From Candidatus Kuenenbacteria bacterium (GTDB taxonomy: Bacteria; Patescibacteriota; Patescibacteriia; UBA2196; GWA2-42-15), in NCBI GenBank assembly GCA_012797775.1, contig JAAZOM010000009.1, positions 1 to 44,019 on the forward strand: a DNA stretch of 44,019 bases, given 5' to 3'. The notes below the pieces were generated by a model. That model worked only from the letters and a program-made list of their open reading frames with translations. It was not told where the DNA came from and made no database searches. This document shows, piece after piece, positions 39,091 to 44,019 of the stretch. Numbering within the stretch: position 1 is the stretch's first letter; each line of letters begins with the position of its first letter. The position numbers were made by a program, and so were the translations under genes.

Positions 39091-40491
39091 ATGCAAATCG
39101 ATTTACAAAAAATAAATAAGGTATATTTTATTGGCATTGGGGGCATAATGATGTCAGCTGCGGCGCGATATTTTTTGGGGCAGGATAAGGTCGTCTGTGG
39201 CTCTGACCGGGAGAAAAACCCGATCACTTCTGATTTAGAGAGGTTGGGGGCCAAGATTTTTATTGGGCAAAGGGCCAGTAATATTGACAAAGGCTTTGAT
39301 TTAATAATATATACACAGGCAATTGATAGCAGCAACCCAGAGTTGGCAAGGGCCAAAAAGCTGGCCATAAAGACCCTGACTATTTTTGAGCTACTGGGAA
39401 TTTTATCAAAAGAAAAATTTACGGTTACTGTTTCTGGTATGCATGGCAAAAGCACCACGGCCTCAATGGTTGCTTTAATAATGGAAAAGGCGAAACTTGA
39501 TCCGACAGTTTTTGTCGGCACAAAGCTAAAGGAGTGGCAGGGAAACTTTCGGCTTGGCAGATCTGATTATTTTTTATCAGAAGCTTGTGAGTACAAAGAT
39601 AATTTTTTGAATTATCATCCCGATATGGCAGTTATAACAAATATCGAACCAGAACATCTGGACTATTTTAAAAATTTGGCTGGGGTGATGAAAAGTTTTG
39701 GCCGGTTTGCCAGTCAGACAAAAGAAGGAGGGAGCTTGATAGTTAATTCTGATGATAGGAATTGCAGAGAATTGGCCAGTGGGGTAGAGGGCAAAGTAAT
39801 TACTTTTGGAATAAGAAATAAGGCTGATTTTCAGGCGGCGGGGATAAAAACAGGGAAAGGAATTACGAGGTTTCAGGTGTTATCAAAAAATAGGAAATAT
39901 AATGGAAGGGTTTTCCAATTAAGAATACCGGGTGAGTTTAATGTTTATAATGCTTTGGCGGCTATAGCAGTAGCGGCAAAAATAGGGATCGAGCCAGAGA
40001 TTGTGAGTAAGGTTTTAAATAATTTTATTGGAGTATGGCGTAGATTTGAGTTCCGAGGCAAGGCGAGGGAAATAGAATTTTATGATGATTATGGCCACCA
40101 CCCAACAGAGATAAGAGCGACTTTGTCGGCGGCCATAGACAGATTCAAAAACAAGAATTTGTGGGTTGTTTTTCAGCCCCATTTGTATTCGAGGACACAT
40201 GATTTTTTGGAAGGTTTTGCCGAGGCGCTGAATTTATCACCCAATTTAATTTTGGCGGATATTTACGCTGCAAGGGAAAAGAATATTTATAAAATTACCA
40301 GCCGTGATTTGGTCGATTTGATTAATAAAAAATATAGGCGAGAAAACCCGGCTTTATATTTGGGGGAGTTCCAGAAAATTATTACTCATTTAAAGAAAAA
40401 TTTGAAAAGAAATGATATTCTTCTCACTATGGGAGCAGGAGAGGCATATAAGATAGGTGATGAGATTCTTTCTTATTTAAAAAAAATTTGA
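39091..40491 (+). CDS. murC: UDP-N-acetylmuramate-alanine ligase
   Basis: 466 residues from the ATG at 39091 (MQIDLQKINKVYFIGIGGIMMSAAARYFL); a start 9 nt upstream is equally open and cannot be excluded. Seen: nucleotide-binding VYFIGIGGIMMS, ATP loop VTVSGMHGKSTT (usually GTHGKTTT), SEACEYKDNFLNYHPDMAVITNIEPEHLDYF, and FYDDYGHHPTEIRATLSA near the C-terminus. It adds L-Ala to UDP-MurNAc in the cytoplasm. The run ftsW-murG-murC is the usual order in the division/cell-wall cluster. Confidence 0.95.
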   Translation: MQIDLQKINKVYFIGIGGIMMSAAARYFLGQDKVVCGSDREKNPITSDLERLGAKIFIGQRASNIDKGFDLIIYTQAIDSSNPELARAKKLAIKTLTIFELLGILSKEKFTVTVSGMHGKSTTASMVALIMEKAKLDPTVFVGTKLKEWQGNFRLGRSDYFLSEACEYKDNFLNYHPDMAVITNIEPEHLDYFKNLAGVMKSFGRFASQTKEGGSLIVNSDDRNCRELASGVEGKVITFGIRNKADFQAAGIKTGKGITRFQVLSKNRKYNGRVFQLRIPGEFNVYNALAAIAVAAKIGIEPEIVSKVLNNFIGVWRRFEFRGKAREIEFYDDYGHHPTEIRATLSAAIDRFKNKNLWVVFQPHLYSRTHDFLEGFAEALNLSPNLILADIYAAREKNIYKITSRDLVDLINKKYRRENPALYLGEFQKIITHLKKNLKRNDILLTMGAGEAYKIGDEILSYLKKI

Positions 40492-40504
40492 TAAAATAAA
40501 GACA
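40489..40504 (+). promoter_or_regulatory. Extended -10 promoter predicting a leaderless mRNA
   Basis: TGATAAAAT (40489-40497) is an extended -10; the ATG follows 6 nt later at 40504. The -10 box lies at the murC stop (40491) or just after it. Confidence 0.6.
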
Positions 40505-41100
40505 TGCATCAAGTTTACTATCATCAAAGGCAACATAAGGGCACCATTTTTAATGGCCCACTTCGGATCATGCTCATTGTGAGTGGCTTATTTACGTTTG
40601 CTTTCGGGATGTTTAGTCCGATTTATGCACTTTTTGTAGAAGAATTGGGTGGCGACGTGACGGTGGCTTCTAATGCTTGGGCAGTGCTTTCTCTGGCAGC
40701 CGGTCTCTTTTCTTTTGTAACTGGTAAGTGGGAAAATAAAATAAAAGAAACAGAACTGGGGATTGCCTGGTCACAGTTTATTATCGGGTTTGCTTATCTA
40801 ATTTATTTTATGGCTGATGGGGTTTTGGCTTTGTACGCGGCGCAGGCATTACTTGGCATAGGTTTGGCTTTTTATTGGCCAGCCTTTCATGCGGTTTATG
40901 GCAAGCACACCACAAAAGCTGAGGCGCCTTGGCAGTGGAGTGTTTATGACGGCTTGGGTTATTTGCTGCCGGCGATAGCGGCAGTGCTCGGGGGGGAGCT
41001 GGTAAAAGAGTATGGTTTTGAAACAATTTTTATTATTATGGCGGGTTTATCTTTTTTGTGCGGATTGTTTATAATGATATTGCCGAGAAAGGTATTATAG
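40504..41100 (+). CDS. Half-length MFS-type membrane protein
   Basis: 198 residues with six membrane helices, half the usual twelve of a major facilitator. A polar head (HQVYYHQRQHKGTIFNGP) precedes VSGLFTFAFGMFSPIYALFVEELGGDVTVASNAWAVLSLAAGLFSF, then MADGVLALYAAQALLGIGLAFYWPAFHAVYGKHTT, an MFS-like arrangement of helices 1-6. There is no second half in either frame before the terminator, so it is not an obvious truncation in progress. It may work as a dimer. Substrate unknown. Confidence 0.65.
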   Translation: MHQVYYHQRQHKGTIFNGPLRIMLIVSGLFTFAFGMFSPIYALFVEELGGDVTVASNAWAVLSLAAGLFSFVTGKWENKIKETELGIAWSQFIIGFAYLIYFMADGVLALYAAQALLGIGLAFYWPAFHAVYGKHTTKAEAPWQWSVYDGLGYLLPAIAAVLGGELVKEYGFETIFIIMAGLSFLCGLFIMILPRKVL

Positions 41101-41123
41101 GTTAAAAATACCATAAATTTATC

Positions 41124-41146
41124 AAGGGGCCGATAAGGCCTTTTTT
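41124..41146 (+). terminator. Intrinsic terminator before secA
   Basis: AAGGGGCC (41124-41131) pairs, with two G-T wobbles, with GGCCTTTT (41137-41144), followed by more T. Confidence 0.7.
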
Positions 41147-41200
41147 ATTTGATTTTTGGGGGCCAAAATGTTAAGATAAAATTACTTTAAACAATAAATT

Positions 41201-44019
41201 ATGTCTTTAATCACTAAAATTTTTGGCGATCCTAATGCAAAATACGTAAAAATTTTGGCGCCACTAGTAGAACAAATTCGCCAATTGGAGAAAAAATATG
41301 AAGAAATGAGCGATAATGAGCTCCGCGGTTTGGCAGAAACTTGGCGCAAAGAATCGAATAATGGCAAGGCGCTAAATGATTTATTGCCAGATGTTTTTGC
41401 GGCAACGAGAGAGGCGGCTAAAAGGCGGATGGGTTCAGGCCATTTTGATGTGCAGATGATCGGCGCTTATGCTTTACACGACGGCAAGATAGCAGAAATG
41501 AAAACTGGAGAAGGAAAAACTTCTTATGCTGTATCGCCCTCGGCGACTCTCAATGCTTTGACTGGCAGGGGTGTACATGTGGTGACAGTTAATGATTATT
41601 TATCCAAAAGAGATACAGGCTGGATCGGAGGAGTGTATGATGCTCTGGGCTTGAAGGTCGGGGCGATTATTCATGAACAGGCTTTTGTCTATGATTTTGA
41701 TTTTGATAATGCAGAGATGAATGATCCAAAGTTGAAGCACCTGAAACCTTGTTCCAGAAAAGAAGCTTACGAGTGTGATATTACTTATGGTACCAATAAT
41801 GAATTTGGTTTTGATTACTTGCGTGACAATATGGCGCCGACAAGAGAAGATAAGGTTCAACGCGGTTTTTATTACGCGATTATTGATGAGGTTGATTCTA
41901 TTTTGATTGACGAGGCGCGAACACCTTTGATTATTTCAGCGCCAGCCGAAGAAGCAACAGATAAATATCGTCGGTTTGCCCAGCTTATTCCTCAGTTGAA
42001 AGAGGGCGAGGATTATAATATTGATGAAAAAATGCGGGCAGCCAGCTTGACAGATGAGGGAATAAAGAAAATGGAACAATGGCTGGGAGTAGAAAATATT
42101 TATACTGAGAGTGGTATTGGCGAGGTGCATCATATTGAGCAGGCGCTTCGGGCACATACTTTATTTAAACGCGATCGTGACTATGTGGTGAAAGAAGGGG
42201 AGATTATTATTGTGGATGAGTTTACTGGCCGGATGATGTACGGCCGGCGTTATTCCGAAGGGTTGCACCAGGCAATTGAAGCCAAGGAAGGAGTAGAGAT
42301 AAAGAAGGAGTCAGTCACCATGGCGACGGTGACTTTTCAGAATTATTTTCGTATGTATGAGAAGTTGGCTGGTATGACCGGTACAGCTGCGACCGAGGCA
42401 GAAGAATTTTCCAAGATTTATAATCTGGATGTTATTGTTATTCCGACCAACAAGCCGATAGCGAGGAGCGATAGACAGGATTTGATTTATAAAAACGAAG
42501 AGGCAAAATTTAGAGCAGTGATTGAGGATATTAAAGAAAGAAACGAGAAGGGTCAACCAATTTTGGTGGGTACAATTTCTATTCATAAAAATGAAATTTT
42601 GTCTTATTTATTGCAGCAAGAGGGGATTGCTCATAATATTTTGAATGCCAAAAACCATGAGCGAGAAGCCCAAATTATCGCCGAAGCCGGGAAAAGAGGG
42701 GCGGTAACTTTGGCGACCAACATGGCCGGTCGTGGCGTCGACATCGTGCTCGGCGGGGCAGAAGGGACATTGGAAGAAAAAGAGGAAATAAAGAATTTGG
42801 GCGGATTGTATGTGATTGGTACAGAAAGGCATGAGTCTAGGCGTATTGATAACCAGCTCCGTGGTCGCAGTGGTCGTCAGGGCGATCCGGGAGAATCAAG
42901 GTTTTATGTGTCTCTCGAGGACGATCTGATGAGAATTTTTGGATCAAATCGAATCCAATCAATAATGGAGAGATTGGGCTTGCCAGATGATGTGCCAATA
43001 GAAAATTCAATGGTGTCAAAATCTTTGGAAGCAGCTCAGAAAAAAGTAGAGGGACACAATTTTGATATTCGCAAACACTTGCTAGATTATGACGATGTGA
43101 TAAACAAGCACCGTGAGGTTATTTATCGGAAACGCGATAGGATATTGGAGATTTACGAGACGTTAAAGGAAAAAGGCAATCCACCAGCTGATGGACAAAA
43201 GGCAGAAGAAGGGGGTGTAATTGATGGTCCTGGGGCATTGCGGGAGATGATTTTTGAAATGGTGGAAGCGGAGATCGAACAGGTGGTTTCTTTCCATACT
43301 ATGTCAGAGGATGAAAAGGAGTGGAATATTGAGGAGGTTTATGAAGTGGTGGATACGATTGTACCTTTGCCGATAAATGTCAGATTGAAGATGGATGATA
43401 TCCAGAAAACAGCCGGTGACAAAAAAGCTGATGTAAAGGCGAGGGACACCCTGATCAATTATTTGATCGATTTGGCGCGTCGGGCCTATGATGAGCTGGA
43501 AGAGAGAATAAATAGGTTATCATTTGGCGAAGGCATGGAAGCCACACCAATGTTGCAAGTGGAAAAGATGGTGCTACTCCGAGCGATTGATATGCTCTGG
43601 GTAGAACACATTGATGCTATGGATCATTTACGGACCGGGATAGGACTACAGGGTTATGGCCAGAAAGATCCTCTGGTGGAATACAAGCGTGAGGCGTATC
43701 AGATGTTTATTGCCTTGCAGAATAATATTCAAAAGCAAGTAGCGTATTCGATTTTTAAGATCGGACTCTCTCCGGAGACAAAAACCCAAAACACAATTAA
43801 CAGAACACAGAATTTAAAATTTCAGGGGGCAGAGAAAGAGAGTAATCAGCAATCAGCAATCAGTAATCAGCAATCAGCAGATAAAAACCCAATAAATATT
43901 ACCAAACCGATGAAAGTGGCTGGACTGTCGGGGGGTGATTTGCAATCAGCGCCGGTGGAGAAAAAAGAAAAAATTGGACGCAATGATCCATGCCCGTGCG
44001 GGAGTGGGAAAAAATATAA
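41201..44019 (+). CDS. secA: Preprotein translocase ATPase SecA (3' end beyond the window)
   Basis: 939 codons visible; the frame is still open at the last base, so the stop lies outside the window. N-terminus MSLITKIFGDPNAKYVK; Walker A MKTGEGKTSYAV; DEVDSILIDEARTPLIIS; helicase part with TNMAGRGVDIVLGG and RIDNQLRGRSGRQGDPGESRFYVSL; preprotein-binding and scaffold regions; C-terminal zinc motif GRNDPCPCGSGKKY, which would continue KxCH/CG. Between about residues 860 and 895 is a repeat-derived stretch (TQNTINRTQN, then NQQSAISNQQSA) in the flexible C-terminal linker. A -10 TAAAAT lies at 41177-41182, after the terminator. Confidence 0.97.
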   Translation, partial: MSLITKIFGDPNAKYVKILAPLVEQIRQLEKKYEEMSDNELRGLAETWRKESNNGKALNDLLPDVFAATREAAKRRMGSGHFDVQMIGAYALHDGKIAEMKTGEGKTSYAVSPSATLNALTGRGVHVVTVNDYLSKRDTGWIGGVYDALGLKVGAIIHEQAFVYDFDFDNAEMNDPKLKHLKPCSRKEAYECDITYGTNNEFGFDYLRDNMAPTREDKVQRGFYYAIIDEVDSILIDEARTPLIISAPAEEATDKYRRFAQLIPQLKEGEDYNIDEKMRAASLTDEGIKKMEQWLGVENIYTESGIGEVHHIEQALRAHTLFKRDRDYVVKEGEIIIVDEFTGRMMYGRRYSEGLHQAIEAKEGVEIKKESVTMATVTFQNYFRMYEKLAGMTGTAATEAEEFSKIYNLDVIVIPTNKPIARSDRQDLIYKNEEAKFRAVIEDIKERNEKGQPILVGTISIHKNEILSYLLQQEGIAHNILNAKNHEREAQIIAEAGKRGAVTLATNMAGRGVDIVLGGAEGTLEEKEEIKNLGGLYVIGTERHESRRIDNQLRGRSGRQGDPGESRFYVSLEDDLMRIFGSNRIQSIMERLGLPDDVPIENSMVSKSLEAAQKKVEGHNFDIRKHLLDYDDVINKHREVIYRKRDRILEIYETLKEKGNPPADGQKAEEGGVIDGPGALREMIFEMVEAEIEQVVSFHTMSEDEKEWNIEEVYEVVDTIVPLPINVRLKMDDIQKTAGDKKADVKARDTLINYLIDLARRAYDELEERINRLSFGEGMEATPMLQVEKMVLLRAIDMLWVEHIDAMDHLRTGIGLQGYGQKDPLVEYKREAYQMFIALQNNIQKQVAYSIFKIGLSPETKTQNTINRTQNLKFQGAEKESNQQSAISNQQSADKNPINITKPMKVAGLSGGDLQSAPVEKKEKIGRNDPCPCGSGKKY
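43784..43802. repeat. 19-mer shared with uvrA
   Basis: ACCCAAAACACAATTAACA is identical to the complement of 24546-24564 in uvrA; similarity continues as AAC-x-CAGAA after one mismatch. Translated TQNTIN in both genes. Confidence 0.8.
43844..43878. repeat. Heptamer array inside secA
   Basis: Five 7-nt units: AATCAGC, AATCAGC, AATCAGT, AATCAGC, AATCAGC. Translated NQQSAISNQQSA. Three units (21 nt) restore the frame. Confidence 0.85.

Noticed and set aside
21361-43878. CRISPR array
   Set aside because: The short tandem repeats have 7-, 8- or 16-nt units with no spacers, and no cas gene is present.

Overview
The window looks like a genome fragment from the Candidate Phyla Radiation (Patescibacteria, Parcubacteria-like). 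The genes are tightly packed and AT-rich. Several families typical of that group are present: a membrane-anchored baseplate-J-like protein, DUF2207 and DUF2330 proteins, a phage-holin-4 type membrane protein, a half-length MFS protein and a lone PurF. Informational enzymes are trimmed. TGA acts as a stop (scpA and aspS end in TGA), so the UGA-glycine code of Gracilibacteria/Absconditabacteria is not used. The phylum is my inference; no 16S or ribosomal protein gene is in the window.

Layout. 1-2410: 3' end of alaS without its C-Ala domain, a 46-residue membrane peptide gene, and a large surface-anchored protein. 2420-4595 (minus): a LigB/Memo-like protein and a secreted repeat protein with a lysozyme-like N-terminus. 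4766-7885: a prepilin-like protein, a GT-B glycosyltransferase, a HIT protein and a P-loop kinase-like gene with a doubled Walker A motif. 7886-11212: a visibly more GC-rich island with one large secreted protein ending in a type IX-like sorting domain, with its own promoter, long structured leader and terminator. 11288-17697: wHTH-like protein, YbaK-like deacylase, DUF2330 protein, two membrane proteins, scpA-scpB, D,D-carboxypeptidase, COG2426 membrane protein, tpiA. 17699-21154: TPR protein, tRNA-Thr(GGT), holin-4 protein, DUF2207 protein, a small unknown. 21168-28938: uvrC-uvrA (minus), purF (plus), uvrB (minus). 29343-35664: SIMPL protein, asnS, membrane protein, superoxide reductase, aspS and four small proteins of unknown role. 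35667-36746 (minus): methyltransferase, YdjM-like membrane protein and a duplicated methyltransferase tail. 36860-44019: ftsW, murG, murC, half-MFS and secA (runs off the window end).

Two themes stand out. First, enzymes have lost peripheral domains (AlaRS C-Ala, AspRS GAD, UvrA insertion domain, UvrC helix-hairpin-helix). Second, dispersed repeats have entered reading frames without breaking them. uvrA, uvrC and secA carry palindromes, heptamer arrays (7-nt unit) and a shared 19-mer that are translated as extra peptides in otherwise conserved proteins, while the intergenic relatives are mostly octamer arrays (8-nt unit). Several promoters put the -10 box 6-7 nt before the ATG, which predicts leaderless mRNAs.

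Functionally the window combines envelope building (FtsW, MurG, MurC, D,D-carboxypeptidase, SecA, pilin-like and secreted proteins), nucleotide excision repair (UvrABC), chromosome condensation (ScpAB) and translation (Ala/Asn/AspRS, tRNA-Thr).
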